DNA of 64,000 nucleotides from Siphonodentalium dalli (GCA_032622095.1 CP136066.1:100401319-100465318), one strand, 5' to 3'. Positions 43,441-55,990 are shown, numbered from the stretch's first letter. Notes: a model not told the origin generated them from the letters alone. A program made the numbers and translations.

Positions 43441-45738
43441 TATCATATTATGAGAACTGGGAACTAGAAACTGGGGTTGGTCTGGGAACTAGTAACGGAA
43501 TTCATGGAACTTGTGTAAGGGCAGATATGAAGCTACTCACAAACTCACAAACAACCTTCAACGGCATTACAGCACAATAAATTGGGTTGATACAGTGCAA
43601 TGCTAATATGGGTGAATCTGTGTTTTTAAAAAAATAAGAATTAAAAGATTATTTAGCTGGTTTTGAATGAGATGATATATACCGTACCACGGTGCCACAC
43701 ACCAATGCAAACTGTATGTACTCTATATATTTAGACACCAGAGGCTACATATGTGAAGCTGTACCTCCATGGTGTTACTTGTAACAATCTTAGTCGACGA
43801 ATCTTAATGCGTCATAACGTATGGAATTATACCTGCTAAGTTAATGGCACCTAATCGTATCGTTGTCTCCTAAAATTTTGTGGACCGATCAATTAAGAGC
43901 ATTTTTTTGATAATTCATGTTTCCGATGGGTGGGAAAGTAGTGTGGGGACCGTGGATATATTCTAGGAATCTGGTACTGATATATACGGCGCGGCAATGC
44001 CGATAGTTGTGTGGTTTAGAATAATTCAAGTGTCCGATGGGTAGTCGAGTTGGATTGTCTTCATCTAGAAATGATACACTGATATGACCGTCGCAAATCA
44101 TATTAAATAAAAGGTCGACCGACCACAATGTCCCTGGACACGGTGGCTAACTGAAGGATTGGATATGTCCGGCATAAATGTCATCATCCGGAAACCTCAA
44201 ATGTTGAAAATCAAGAAAAATCGTCAAACTAGGGGCCATAATTGCGGTAGAAAAGATCGGATTAAGTCTGGTTTTCGAACTAGTTCAAGATATTTTTAAA
44301 AAACAGCTCTTACGCAAAACATTGTTAAAATCGGTTAATATTTGTTCAAGTTATTGCGATAACGAGCTAGAAAAGTCGGCAAAAATGGCAAGAACTCGAC
44401 AAAAATGGTTCCAACCAAACTCAGAATTGCAGGTTCCAACGATGTTTAATATCAGTGCCAAATTTAAAAAAAAAGGACTGGAAAATGACGGAATATGTAC
44501 ACAGGCTCGGGCTAAAGTTGGGTCCCAGGATGTATGATGCTATGTCAAAACTGTTTTCTATTAAATATGTATGGCAGTGTGCGTTTTAGTCATGGTTCGG
44601 ACGATGAACCCATTTCTTTATGATAGATGCCAAGATTAATCAATTAATTTGCAATTGAGTTAAATGGAGGTAAAAGCTATTCTGCATCATAAGTTTCAAG
44701 ATCTATCCAAGTAGACCCACGGAGCGTCGATAAACCTAGCGGTATTTTCAATTAGGAGATTCATTTCAACAGAACATTGTGTGTCAGTATATAAAGAGTG
44801 ATTTTTAATCACCTCTCCAATTCTGTTCGCTGGCGACCACACAATGCCACCAGTCTCATAAGATTAATATATGGATTTCCAGAATAACAGGTGCGCCTTG
44901 GGTGGTAAAAGCCTTTTGTATTATCACATTGAGTGTTTCTTTCAACGGTTTACATTTCAACATCAGAATCCCCTTCCTGCTGAAACTTTGACGAGCGACA
45001 CATGCCAATCGATATAGGTATCGCTGGGCATGTAGTGACAAGGCTGAAATATAGCTCCAGTCTTATAATTGATGCTACGTACACAGAATGACAATGCTTT
45101 CATGAAATTCCTATCCGATTGATTATTACAATACAAATTTGCATTGTCTTGGAGAATGACTATGTACATATATTGCATATTTTGGTTATAAATGTTGGAA
45201 TCGTTGTCCGACTTAAGTTGGCTGAATATTAGGCACAAAGCAATTGCTAGTTTTCCGGGTGCTATCCTGTCTGAGTGTAAACAAGAAGTCAAGACTGTCA
45301 CCATATAATCAACTTGTTTTATAATATTAGTGTATACTTAATGCATATATAAACAAATAAAAATACCGTAATGCCGCCTCATACATAGTCCCGGGTTTGG
45401 CCAATGGGTCGATAGTCAGTGTGACTATACAGAGCGTTTAGGATTTCAAGTGGGTTCCGCTGATCTCTTCGTGGTATGACTGCCAGTATCTTGGGTTCTG
45501 TGACTTCTCTTCCCGATATCGTGACGTCGTATCGTTTATACCACTATATAGACATGGCAGAAAATCGCCACCATCTGCTCCTCTGGTATTTAAACAATTA
45601 AATCGACAATATGGATAGAGAAACCCCAGATCCATCAGGACATAAAACTCATACGTATTTTCAACAACAGACTGGGAGATGTTACAAAAAACATAGAAAT
45701 GTTTTTGAAAACCGTTTCGCAGCCCATAAACATGATTA
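43440..45738. other. No gene seen; minor repeats
   Basis: GGGAACTAG is repeated near 43446-43490. ATAATTCA-GT-TCCGATGGGT occurs near 43911 and 44022 (~111 bp apart). At 44230-44480 a GGGGCCATAATTGCGG start resembles dispersed intronic repeats of invertebrates. A 113-codon minus ORF (44963-45304) has natural-looking composition (LKSDNDSNIYNQNM; YMPSDTYIDWHVS) but no recognised domain and no splice support. Confidence 0.35.
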
Positions 45739-45739
45739 C

Positions 45740-46460
45740 GTAGCTAGAAGCATGGCGGCCTCCCGGGAATCCTTGCATTTTCTGCGGTGCCACTCGGTGG
45801 GCGTCCATGGGACAGGGACGCAACCATATAACCCCTTCCAAATGTTCGATAATTGGGCTGAAGTCGTGCACGGAGCTCAACATTGCAATTTGATTTGCTA
45901 AATCGGCTGCGTGACCAGAACCATTGCAGTCACAATGGAATCCTTCCGTGTATATATGGTCGTGCCCCTGTCATATATAAGATGCCCGCTCGGTGGCACC
46001 GCACGGAAATGCTAGGATTCCAGGGTGGCCGCAATGGTTCTGGCTACGCAGCCGATTTAGTAACAAAACGTTCTATTTGGTCTCCGTGCACGACTTCATA
46101 CCAATTTTCGAATATTTTGAAGGGGCTATATAGTCACGTCCCTGTCCTATAAATGCCCGCTGGGTGGCACCGCACGGAAATGCAAGAATTCCCGGGTGGC
46201 CGCCATGGATCTGGCTACGCAGCCGATTTAGTATCAAAAGGGGATATTTGACACTCCATGCACGACTTCAGCCCTATTTTCGAAAATATGGAACGGGTTA
46301 TATGGTTGCCTCCCTGTCCTATATAGATGCCCGCTGTGCGGCACCGCACAAAAATTCAAGAATTCCCTTGTGACTGCCATGGTGCTGGCCGCGCAGCCGA
46401 TTTAGCAACAAAAAGTGCAATGTTGAGCTCCATGCACGATACATATATCATATTTTTATC
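45740..46460. repeat. ~180-bp units of the CACGACTT family, first unit inverted
   Basis: Forward units carry TCCATGCACGACTTCA, CC-ATTTTCGAA, GGTTATATGGTTGCCTCCCT, GTCCTATATAGATGCCCGC, GGCACCGCAC, AAG-ATTCCCGGGTGGCCGCC and GCAGCCGATTTAG; starts lie near 45900, 46085, 46250 and 46425. The block 45750-45890 has the same phrases in reverse complement, giving a head-to-head arrangement. ORFs of up to 96 codons (for example 45611-45901) are by-products. Confidence 0.75.
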
Positions 46461-46534
46461 AAGGTAAAATGATCACGAAACCGTTGGGGTTAAACAAAAT
46501 TAATAATGATTTCCATATTACTACGGGACATTTA

Positions 46535-47391
46535 CTAGGGTTGGGTAACTGTTAAAAAACTGGTTCCTTGTATACTATTTTAGTAGAAGCATGGCATGTA
46601 TATTTTCAACATCGGAAGGGTTGTGATAAAACAAATTCACTCTATTCCAATGTTTTAATGTCACGTGATCTCCAAATCCAAGGTGGCTGCCGTCTTAAGC
46701 AAAAATCATGATAATTTCGAGGATTTTTGTGCATGTTTTTGACCAAATCTACCCCAAATAGCCGCCATATGTCCCCAAATCATCCGATTCACTTGCCTTT
46801 ATTGTTTACATGTTCAGTCGAAACAGCAGATGTGCTCAGGAAGGTTAAAGATAACATTGTGGGTTGTTTAACTCAGATAAAATATAGATTTATAACATTG
46901 TACGCAAGACCCGATATAGTTGAAAACGGTCATTGTTCATTTTGCCGTTAGAGCTGTATGGCTAGTTAACCTTCATCAATTTTGTTCTAACTCTATGGTT
47001 AATTGACATTCATCAAACACCTTAAATACAATACAAGGAATGAAATAGATTTTACTAGTGTGGGGGCAACTGTTCAAAAACTGGTTCCTTGTATACATTT
47101 TTAGTAGCAGCATGGCATGTGTATTTTCAACATCAGGATGGGTTGTGCTAAATAATTGGACTCTATTCCAATGTTTAATGTCACGTGACCTCCAAATCCA
47201 AGATGGCTGCCGTCATAACCAAAAATCAGGATATGTTCGAGGATTGTTGTGCATGTTGTTGACCAAATCTACCCCAAATAGCCGCCATATGTTCCCAAAT
47301 CATCCGATCCACTGGCCTGTATTGTTTACTGGTTCAGTCGAAACAGCAGATGTGCTCAAGAAGGTCATAGTTAACATTATGGGTTGTTTAG
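46535..47391 (+). repeat. Direct duplication of a ~335-bp block
   Basis: 46535-46870 and about 47066-47391 share, in order, CTGGTTCCTTGTATAC, AGCATGGCATGTATATTTTC, CTCTATTCCAATGTTT, ATGTCACGTGA, ACCAAATCTACCCCAAATAG, CCGCCATATGT, TTCAGTCGAAACAGCAGATG and GGGTTGTTTA, at close to 90% identity. A shorter reversed fragment (TAGTAGAAGC, GACTCTATTCCAATGTTTTA) is at 47475-47580. The 119-codon ORF at 47058-47417 is a by-product. Confidence 0.85.
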
Positions 47392-48174
47392 CAATTTTCG
47401 TTTTGAAGGTTGAGTGAGGGTGATTTACATGCCGTTTTCACCATATCGGTACCCTCTCATACTGTTCTACGTCCGGTTGGATAAAACATTGGAATAGAGT
47501 CTTTAAAATCCCTCCAAACTGGATAAGTTATGAAAATCATAGTGGCTTGCTTCTACTAAAAAGTATACTTGGATGTTTAAACTGGAGATGATGACTCCGG
47601 TATATATGTTCAAACATAAAACCCAACATCATAATTTTGCATATATACATAATAACTGCTAGTATACAATTTATATGCATACGTACAAAATGAAGCTCGT
47701 AACAAATACTGCTCAGTTGTATGTATTTGATTGTATATATCGATTATAACATGTCATACAAGTGGGTTTATTCATAGGCCATGTTGAGTGATACATGTTT
47801 ATCTGGCTGGTATATATATATGACATGCACCACGGATACCGACCAAACATTTGGTAAAACATTTTGTCGCCATCAAATTGTTTCCATCAAATTGCCGTTC
47901 GATTCAGGGATGTGAAAAGGGAGGGGCACACATGCTATTACAAGTACTTATAATTTATGTGCACATGACAATGGTCCGGTTTTAGTCTGAACATGTCATA
48001 CCGTTACTTTCAGACTTTAAGTTGTGAACGTATTGTCTGTATGTGTATGTAGCCTTAACGATAGGAGTAGAGGCAACTTGAGCCTCACTGCCACATATTC
48101 ACGATCACCTATATTGACTGGCTAGTGTCGCTTTTTACCGATCCAGCAGGAAGAGAACTTTTAATGTTTAATTG
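47392..48174. other. No gene seen
   Basis: Includes the reversed fragment of the preceding duplication at 47475-47580. The rest is AT-rich and unassigned. Confidence 0.4.
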
Positions 48175-49055
48175 AAAAACTTTAAATGAATAACTCGACA
48201 CGACAAACACAAAGGGCGCTTACTACCTCCAAGACACACCTGTTGTGTTGTGATGTTGTAGATCGCTCATATGAGGTTGGTGGCCTTTTGTTGTCGATCG
48301 ATTATCGTGAAAGGTCAGATTTGGAGAGTGGTCCAAAATTAGCCTTTAGTTTATCAAACAACGTTCTATTGAAATTAAATTTCTATGGGAAATACCATAA
48401 TGCCTATCGAATCTCTCCAGGTCTACCTTGATAATGACTTTGCTTAGAATAATCTAGAACAATAAACCGTTAAATTTTCGAAACACAATGACAATTCAAT
48501 TTTCTAGAAGGATGCAGCCTTTATGTCTTTTGCAAAGAAACTGGCTGATATTGACCACTTTTACACACTAATTGGTTAATTATTCTAACATCCGATCCAA
48601 GACTAACAACTCACAAACTCTAAAATATTTTAAAAAAACGTTGAATGAGTTACTAAACACGACAAGCACAAAGGGCGTTTACTGTCCAAAACATACCTGT
48701 TGTTTTGTGATGTTGTATATGTCTCTTATGAGACTGGAGCTCTTTTTGTCGCTGGATTATCGTGAGAGATCAGAATTGGAGAGGGGTCGATAATTAGCCG
48801 TTGGTTTATCAAACAACGTTCTATTGCCATTAACGTTCTATAGGAAAGGCCATAATACTCATAGAAGCTCTCCAAATCTACTTGGAAAATTGCTTTGTCT
48901 GGAATAGACTAGAAGATTAAACGGTGAAATTTGCGCACAATGGCATTCAAATTTCGAGAAGGATGTAGGCTTACGTCTTTTGCAAAGAAACTGGCTAATA
49001 TTGACCACTTTTACAAACTAATTGGTTGATCGTTCTAACGTCCGAAACAGTTATT
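48175..49055 (+). repeat. ~460-bp tandem duplication
   Basis: ACGACAAACACAAAGGGCGC (48198) and ACGACAAGCACAAAGGGCGT (48658) start two units that share TGTTGT-TTGTGATGTTGTA, TTATCGTGA-AG-TCAGA, GTTTATCAAACAACGTTCTA, TCTTTTGCAAAGAAACTGGC and TATTGACCACTTTTACA. Identity is roughly 80-85%. Both units hold short broken frames only. Confidence 0.85.
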
Positions 49056-49355
49056 CATGAACTCTAACACATTTGACGAATATGGCACTGCATGAGCATC
49101 CATGTATGCATTTCCAATGGCATAGCGTCCACTTAGAACATTAACATAAAACGGATTTAGTGGTAAGCTAATATATATGTCGGAAGTGACTTCAATGTTC
49201 ATTAATTATTATGATTATGTATATATATCCACAGGTTTATAATTATTATGACTAGTACACTTACTTGAATACATAATGCTATCATGAGAATGAGTATCGA
49301 TGAGCATGCCATGCACAATTAGTTGTCATCGATAGCAACATCCAGTAAATTCGCC

Positions 49356-49690
49356 TCTTATCGTATTATCAAGACCTCATTTGAACGAGAAAGTTACCTA
49401 TCAATAACAAACCACCGAGTCGTGCAACGCATCCTTCTTTTCCGAACGAGGAACCATATACTCCCAATATAATATGGCACGTGGACCAATGCCCCATATT
49501 CGGATAGATTATGTGCCCTCTGCAACTCAGAAATATGCGACGAGTATCATGTCATCCTTAAATGTATTGAACCCCAAGACATACGCGTACAATACCTGCG
49601 ACCATACTATTACCGGAGACCAAACGCTAACAGTTAGCAGCACTATTCAATAACCACAACAGAAGAATTACCAAGAATCTCTGTTTTTAT
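49356..49690 (+). pseudogene. CR1/L2-like retrotransposon, C-terminal fragment
   Basis: The plus frame reads TSFERESYLSITNHRVVQRI, LFRTRNHILPI, stop, YGTWTNAPYSDRLCALC, then CDEYHVILKC and YLRPYYYRRPNAN. The order R-RN--LPIE-G-W-N-PY-DR-C-LCN---I-DE-H----C is the conserved C-terminal C-C-H-C segment of CR1/L2-like ORF2, like that at 41.1 kb. One in-frame stop and a later frameshift. The A run at 49690 could be the remains of a tail. Confidence 0.7.
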
Positions 49691-51530
49691 AAAAAAAAAA
49701 AAGGTCATTGATATATTTCGGAACTCTTGAGGCTACATTTTCGGACAAACAAGTAACCCCCCCCCCTTCAAAATATACCGTTATAATATACTTGTTTCTT
49801 ACACATGTACCAACATTTTATAAAGAAGGACCCCAACACCAATATAATAGTTTATGGCTGCAGATGCGCTTATTTGATAAGCACAACAAGTAATACAATC
49901 TGATTCCTCTTGAGGCTTAATCACTTAAACCATTCAAAATCCATATCCATTGACCGAACACGCAACCATTACGCCGAAATTAATAACAATAACCCTATAT
50001 ATCTATCAGACAAAATATAAATATAAAAGAAGCATCTTTCCCTTCCCGCGCTCTCTCTCCATTCTCCATCTATATACCTTGTCTTTCACTCTATATTATC
50101 TCTCTCTCTCTATGTATGTCTTACATATAATGTTTGTGTTCTATTGAAATAGTGTTCAACTATCCATTCCCAGTGTTCAGTCAGTCGAATTTTTCAAAGC
50201 AATCAAACAGAAACAAAAGGCCCATTGCCTATTTAAAAAAACTTAATGTCGTTTTCGCGATATATAACTTGAACAAACGTCGACCGATTTGATGCATAGT
50301 TGATAAACGGATTTTTCATAGCAACATCTCCGTCGTTCTCGAAAAGCGGATGTTTTACCTGAGATATGGATTTTAAATTGTGTACTTGAGTAATCCCAGG
50401 GCGATAACTTTAAAGCACTTCAACTAAACTGATCCCTGTTCTACGACAATATCTGGAAATAAATAAAAACATCGATGCTCAACTGTTGTTAAATATATAT
50501 TATTATTATTATTATTATTATTGGCGTACATGCGTCCTATTACCATACTGTTGGGGATAGCATTTTGAATTTACCCATATATAAAATTTATATGTTCTTA
50601 CAAGTATATGACCCAATCAAAATAGATGCACAGCGAGCAGTTTTTATGAGGTTGCTGGTCATTAGCAATACATAATGGATAGAGTATGACAAAAAACAGG
50701 TGATTCACCAAAATGGTTGCCATACCAACGGTGTACGTTATTCGGATCATATCCAAAATGATATATAATGGTGTGATATACATGTGTGCCAACTTCGATG
50801 CTTTTATCATAAAATTGACGATTGTGTCCTCTTTCCACCCAACTAATGGTGTGGCCATTGTCTATCGGGAAGAGCAATTTCTAATTTTAAGGGTCGCCAA
50901 TTGGCCTGGTCACATGTTTCGTAAAATCTCTCACACAAGTAATAATCAGCCTATGGATAAGGTATGTGTCTCAAAATAAAGGCTATGATCTCCAGAATGT
51001 AACAAAATATCAATATGATGCAATAAATTGAGAAAGGTTCCTCATAAAGACAAATAATAGCACATGAAGTGATAAAACACTTGACCTTTCATAGTCACCT
51101 TGACTCTTGAGATCAGTGCTGGAGGTTCGTCTTGGAGAATGTATGCATGCAAGTATTATTATATAACCATATCCACCAACAAGTCCACCGTTCTCACTAA
51201 AATAATTCACATATGATCATTTTCCAGAATTCTCAGAAACCACATACTGTTGCTATGGTAACGCCATTTTTGAGGCTACTAATCGATATGAAGCTTATCA
51301 ACAATGGTTTCCAATGTCTCTAGTATATGGGATTTACGATTAACTACATTGCACAAAATCCCCAATTTTGTTTACGAAACCCATTTTTTATATATCAATC
51401 AATCAATCCTGGAGCATCCAAATGTTGCCAATAACTATTGCGATGTTGTTGCAAGAATGGGTGCAAAAACAATTGTAAATTCTCGAGGGCATCATTACGC
51501 TGCACTGCTCTATGCAGTTGCAATTGTAAA
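49691..51530. other. No gene seen; simple repeats
   Basis: A C run at about 49757; a CT-rich tract at 50040-50115; (TTA)n at 50492-50521. Between 50640 and 51300 the sequence looks like a dispersed repeat with GTTGCCATACCAACGG and GTTGCTATGGTAACGCC words. ORFs of 65-88 codons have no domain. Confidence 0.4.
50492..50521. repeat. (TTA)n microsatellite
   Basis: About ten uninterrupted ATT/TTA triplets. Confidence 0.9.
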
Positions 51531-51532
51531 TA

Positions 51533-51688
51533 CATTAACGCCCTAAGTAATCGACCCCTTAACCACATCAGAATTATGGGTAATTTTCAGGATTTAGTCG
51601 GAAATAAATATCCTTATTTCCGACTAAATCCTGAAAGTTACCCATAATTCTGCTGTGGTTAAGATGTCGATTACTTAAGACATTACTG
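51533..51688. mobile_element. TA-flanked foldback MITE, complete (copy 3)
   Basis: 156-bp palindrome between TA (51531-51532) and TA (51689-51690). Arms: CATTAACGCCCTAAGTAATC, GACCCCTTAACCACA, AATTATGGGTAATTTTCAGG, ATTTAGTCGGAAATAA, centre near ATCC. Shorter than the 34.6-kb copy because the distal inner arm (GGCTTGTTG...CTCTC) is missing. Confidence 0.9.
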
Positions 51689-51690
51689 TA

Positions 51691-52569
51691 AGTGTTGCCA
51701 ACAGTGACATGTATGCAAATTTTTCCAACTCTTTAGGGTGCGTTCACACAACTAGCAGAATTGACTGGCGATTTGTCATGAATTTTTCATACATGACTAT
51801 CCATTGCACATTCTTGAATGCCACTTATCGCATAATGAGTGTCTTCGACTGTTTTATCCTATACTGGAGCGGCGAAATGCCACGAGTTATTGCACGATTG
51901 ATTCTCATAATATATTAGAATCAAATTGTTTAGCACACTTCAGTTGTATAGCAACTATATAGGGAATTACATATATCTCACGATATTGCTATTGCAAATG
52001 TACACAATTCATATCATACCTTGTCGCACATAATTCGCACCTACGCTCGTAATAAATACATTTGCTTACCTCTATTTTGAAGAATTATAGTTAATATCAT
52101 AAATATGTAAACTTTGCGGTACGTGTATGTTGCGCATATAATACCACAATGATTAGCAGCTTGTCAAATTGTGAGTAAGTGTTATTATAGCTGCACAAAG
52201 GTAATCCATAGCAACGGTTGCCAAGCAGTTTTGTACCAGACCAATATTGTCCACACACACTCGCTAAAATGATATGATATAAATTTAACGCGGAAGAGAC
52301 GGAAACTGGTCTAGATAATGCTGAATCTGGCAAATCATAATAAGCTCAGGTACTGTTGTTTTGATTCTTGGAAGTCATAATATGACTATTCGGCGCACAT
52401 ATATACGGTTACGGCCAGTATGGGCCCTTAGTTGAGAATTAATTTTGAAATGTCACATCGCCATTGTGGGTTTTCATCCTTCCAAAAGACTACGACTTAC
52501 GTTGGAACTAATAGATGGCGTATATTATGTACCGTTTCGTCTATACAAATCGATATTATGACAAAAAGT
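51691..52569. other. No gene seen
   Basis: AT-rich, no family recognised. ATAGCAACGGTTGCCAAG near 52207 resembles the X-box-like words elsewhere. Confidence 0.35.
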
Positions 52570-53240
52570 TGAAATTAGTATGTGATAATATCGGCGGCCT
52601 CTTTTCAATTTCTGGCCGCCATATTGACTGTGAATATCAATTGCCACACATTAATGAATACTTCATATCTATATTCCATATCAACATGTAATGGTGGGTA
52701 GAAATCGCGAAACAATACGCCCATCGTAAGAAAGTAAAGGAATGTAGACGTGTTTTCAAATTCGGTCGCCATTTTGGCCGCCATCTTCGATTTGGAAAAC
52801 CATATCTTGCATGGGATGTAAGTTAATTACTTCATCTCAGTATTTCCAACTCAATTGTTTAGCATGGGTGGAGTTGTCTCGACAATAATGCCCAATGATG
52901 TGAATATGAGGGAATTTCGGTGATTTTTCAAAATCTGTCCGCCATTGTGGGCGCCATTTTTTATTTGGGGACTTTTATTTGGATATAGTACAAGGCATGG
53001 TCTTCGCCTAAGTGTTACCAACTCACAATAATAAGCAGGTGTGGAGTTGTCATGACAATAATGCTCACTGATGTTAAAATCAGCGATTTCTGGTGGCCAT
53101 TTTGGCCGCCATCTTGGATTTGGGTGAATATTCCTCAACTCAGGTATAAGAGGAATCCTAGCTCGAGTATCTCCTGCACATATATATGCATGGGTGTTGT
53201 TATGATAGCAATAACGTTCATTGATTCGAAACATTACATC
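52570..53240. repeat. ~160-bp tandem repeat with GGCCGCCATCTTGGATTT
   Basis: Units near 52605, 52752, 52925 and 53085 share TTTTCAAAT-C-G-CCGCCAT, TTTTGGCCGCCATCTT-GATTTGG and, between them, GGTGGAGTTGTC-CGACAATAATGC and CA-TGATGTGAA/TTAA. The 127-codon minus ORF (52851-53234) runs across units and is not a gene. Confidence 0.7.
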
Positions 53241-53775
53241 GCGTTATTAACGTACATGTAGATTCGGCTTTGACCTATTATACCGGCATTTGGGAAAACG
53301 TGATATCGGACAAAAATATCCCACAATGAATGTATATTATGGTCCCCATGTGTTCGCCAATGACTCTTCTATACGATAAATGTATAACATCACGCCAAGA
53401 TGCCAATATTTTCCCACAGAGACAAACGGAAGGTGGTAACATGTCAGAATAATAGCATATTTTCACAATTCGGCGGCCCCACGTATTGGATTCTGGTGTC
53501 GGATTTTTGGCTAATTTGTAAGGGTTGTATATTACCATAATGAATCGAGCGGAAAACAAGACCGCATGTGATATCATCTTCGGCGATCAAAGAGACCTGG
53601 TGCATATTTTAAAAAATGGCCACCATGATGGACGTCATCTTGTCTGGAGTCTCTGCGGCCACTTTTTTTTCTTGTTAACAACCGAACAAAATTAGAGGAG
53701 ACATTAAGAAAGAAAATTAGTGGGGTGAAGTTGAGTCCTGGGGGGGGGGGGGTGCAGATGTCGACCAATATCTCA
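53241..53775. other. Diverged repeat sequence, G run
   Basis: ATGGCCACCATGATGGACGT near 53618 recalls the preceding array. A 12-14-base G run is at about 53739-53752. No exon recognised. Confidence 0.35.
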
Positions 53776-53779
53776 TGGA

Positions 53780-54295
53780 CTAAATACTGGAATCTGACAT
53801 GGGTACATCTGCCCGATACCAACGATCTCTTTCATTTTTTAGAACAGACACATAGCCTACCATAAACATGTGTCGGGCACACGAAGCTGATAATTAGCAA
53901 TATTTCTTTTAAACTCTGTTAAACTGGGCATATTTAGCCGGTATAGCACCATGGATGTTCAGAGCAAGCCCAGGACATTTCTTTGAAATATATTTATATT
54001 CGTGGAGATAATTATGATAACCAAAAGCTATGTATAAATGTATAAGACACCCACTAGATTGATTGATACATCTCTATGTAATACCCGATTGCCGTGTTTT
54101 TGTTAAGGTTTTGTTTTTGTTGCGAACTAATGATTGTGTTTATGACGTACATGTTTTGATCCCAAAAACAAAATATAAAAAACAAAAACAAAAACAAACA
54201 AACGTCAATTCCAACCACGTCGACTGCACGATTTAAAAAAAATGTTAACGTCTGAAGTACGCGCAGTTGTAAAAAAAAAATACTTAGGCAATATG
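53780..54295 (+). repeat. Block X1, duplicated at 60.15-60.61 kb
   Basis: ATGGGTACATCTG, TTAGAACAGACACATAGC, GTCGGGCACACGAAGCTGAT, CCGGTATAGCACCATG, CCCACTAGAT, ATACATCTCTATGTAATAC, GCGAACTAAT, CATGTTTTGATCCCAA and GTCGACTGCACGAT all recur in order in 60150-60608. An A/C-rich (CAAAAA)n stretch lies at about 54165-54205. Confidence 0.8.
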
Positions 54296-54844
54296 ACTAA
54301 CTTAGGGTTAGTCACAAGAATTTGGAGTAACTTTGACTAACACACACCTTTCAGCGAGTCAATACGACGAACTCAGGTGTTAGTCATAGTGATTCAGTTA
54401 CACCAAGAATACCTGTAATTGCAACACTGCCTTAAATTACGCTTATTATTCATTGCTAAATATTAAATATCCATTGCATCGCAGTTCTATTTGATATATA
54501 ATTGAACGAATTATTAAATTAATCAAATGATGGAAGGATATAATGGCTTATATATCAGAAATTCACTCCCAAATCAAAGGCTGCACTATTTAGATAACAG
54601 TTTCTATTCCATGACACCACATACATATGTTAGTCATCATGTGGAAAATCAGTTGACTAGCCTAATTTAGTCATATTAATCTAAAAATGTATTTTCAATG
54701 GAAGGGGAATAGCTCTATATCTTAAGATATAGAGTTATTTCCCTTCCATTGAGAATACATCTTGAAAATAATGAAACTTGAAATTGACTAACAAAATGAC
54801 AATATCACTCCGACAAGATGAGCCACTACTTATAATCCACGCAT
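54296..54844. other. Interruption with palindrome between X1 and Y1
   Basis: This ~550 bp sits between blocks X1 and Y1; the duplicate at 60.6-61.0 kb has a different insert at the corresponding place. Words GTTAGTCA and TGACTAAC recur in both orientations (54305, 54335, 54390, 54632, 54785), suggesting an inverted-repeat element. Confidence 0.4.
54684..54762. repeat. Near-perfect palindrome without loop
   Basis: AAATGTATTTTCAATGGAAG, GGGAATAGCTCTATATCTT meets its own reverse complement at the CTTAAG centre (54721). Arms are about 39 bp with about four mismatches. It could extrude as a cruciform or form the core of a foldback element. Confidence 0.85.
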
Positions 54845-55018
54845 AAGAATGACGTTTCGTGATGACCATTTGGATATACAATTTATGAGAATACGTGTAA
54901 ATCTTTGAGCACGAGTGTTCCAAATTGCCGCCAAATGTCCACAGTAGATGGTTCCACGTTAATTTAACCTGGACAATACTGGGTAACCCTGCTAGTATAC
55001 TATATATGAGGCTAATAT
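54845..55018 (+). repeat. Block Y1, duplicated at 61.01-61.17 kb
   Basis: AAGAATGACGTTT-GTGA, CCATTTGGATA-ACAATTTATG, AGAATACGTGTAA, AAATGTCCACAG, TTAACCTGG-CAA and GGGTAACCCTGCTAG match 61010-61170 in order. Confidence 0.8.
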
Positions 55019-55640
55019 GCCTGATTGCTCTTGAGGATAACACGATTTAAGAATTAATATGGAGAAAAATAGTTATTATGTCCCTGACCTCGCCCCTATA
55101 TTTTGCCCTGGTGACCCTAGCTATTTGAACAAATCTAAATCCCAGTCATCAAATGACCCTCCATATTAATGCAAGCTTCATTCTATCTGTGTCACTACAA
55201 GTCAATTGATAGGCTGCTTCTGCTCTAACGGATCAAAATAATACCAATATTTGGAACAATTTAAATTTAGCCGAGGAATTATAACACTTATTCCCTTTTA
55301 GTTCGCTCTAAAATAGACCACCTGTTGATATTGACAACACATAAACATTTTCCTGGCCTACTAGACTAATATATATTCCCTTGTCGTATGTTGTGGCACA
55401 CACTACTCTGCCAAATTGATCTTCCATTGTTTTCCACACTAGTCAGTGAATACAATTAACCCAAATTGTAGACAACAAGAATAAAATTATACAAAGTGAT
55501 TAACCGCTAAGTGTACTCGCAACATTTATAAACCGAAGTGACGTTTGTATAATATATCCATATGTCACAAATCGGATGATATATGCTATACTGCCTTAAA
55601 TGGATCATTTCGCATGATTCAAATTGATGTCGATTAATAG
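55019..55640. other. No gene seen
   Basis: Ordinary AT-rich sequence without recognised family. Confidence 0.35.
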
Positions 55641-55990
55641 TGCTGACGGTGTCACTCTCACAAAGAAAGTGCTGAAGGCTACACAGCTTTTGAAAATGAG
55701 CTGAAGGATACACATACAGATTTGGAAATCTCGTTCTAAATGACATTTTGTTCTCGCGTTTGCCATGATTTCTGTCAGAGAATAATTGTTCCCGACCCAA
55801 TGACAATTAAAATGAACTGAAAAAAACTGCTAATGTGCATGGGCGACATACTTTCAAGAACACATTTGCAGTAACTGAGTTAGTGCCGATATCAAACCAC
55901 GTATATCCTTCAGCACAATTTTACAACCTATGTATCTTTCTTCGGCACTTTTTAGGTGAGAGTGACATCTTCAGCGTTAATAGTACCCAC
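55640..55990. repeat. Inverted pair of the CCTTCAGCAC repeat
   Basis: Left arm, read on the minus strand, gives CCTTCAGCTCATTTTC, CCTTCAGCACTTTCTTTGTG and AGAGTGACACCGTCAGC. Right arm on the plus strand gives ATATCCTTCAGCACAATTTT, TTCGGCACTTTTTAGGTGAG and AGTGACATCTTCAGC. The family also occurs once at 5.64-5.81 kb. The 99-codon minus ORF at 55507-55806 is a by-product. Confidence 0.75.

Noticed and set aside
44963-45304. 113-codon minus ORF
   Set aside because: Composition is plausible, but there is no recognised domain, splice signal or GC rise; kept only as a note in the gene-free stretch.
47058-47417. 119-codon plus ORF
   Set aside because: It is part of a duplicated block whose other copy has a broken frame, so no coding constraint is visible.
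52851-53234. 127-codon minus ORF
   Set aside because: Lies entirely in the ~160-bp tandem array and repeats its own residues (ICAGDT/YCELVT contexts).
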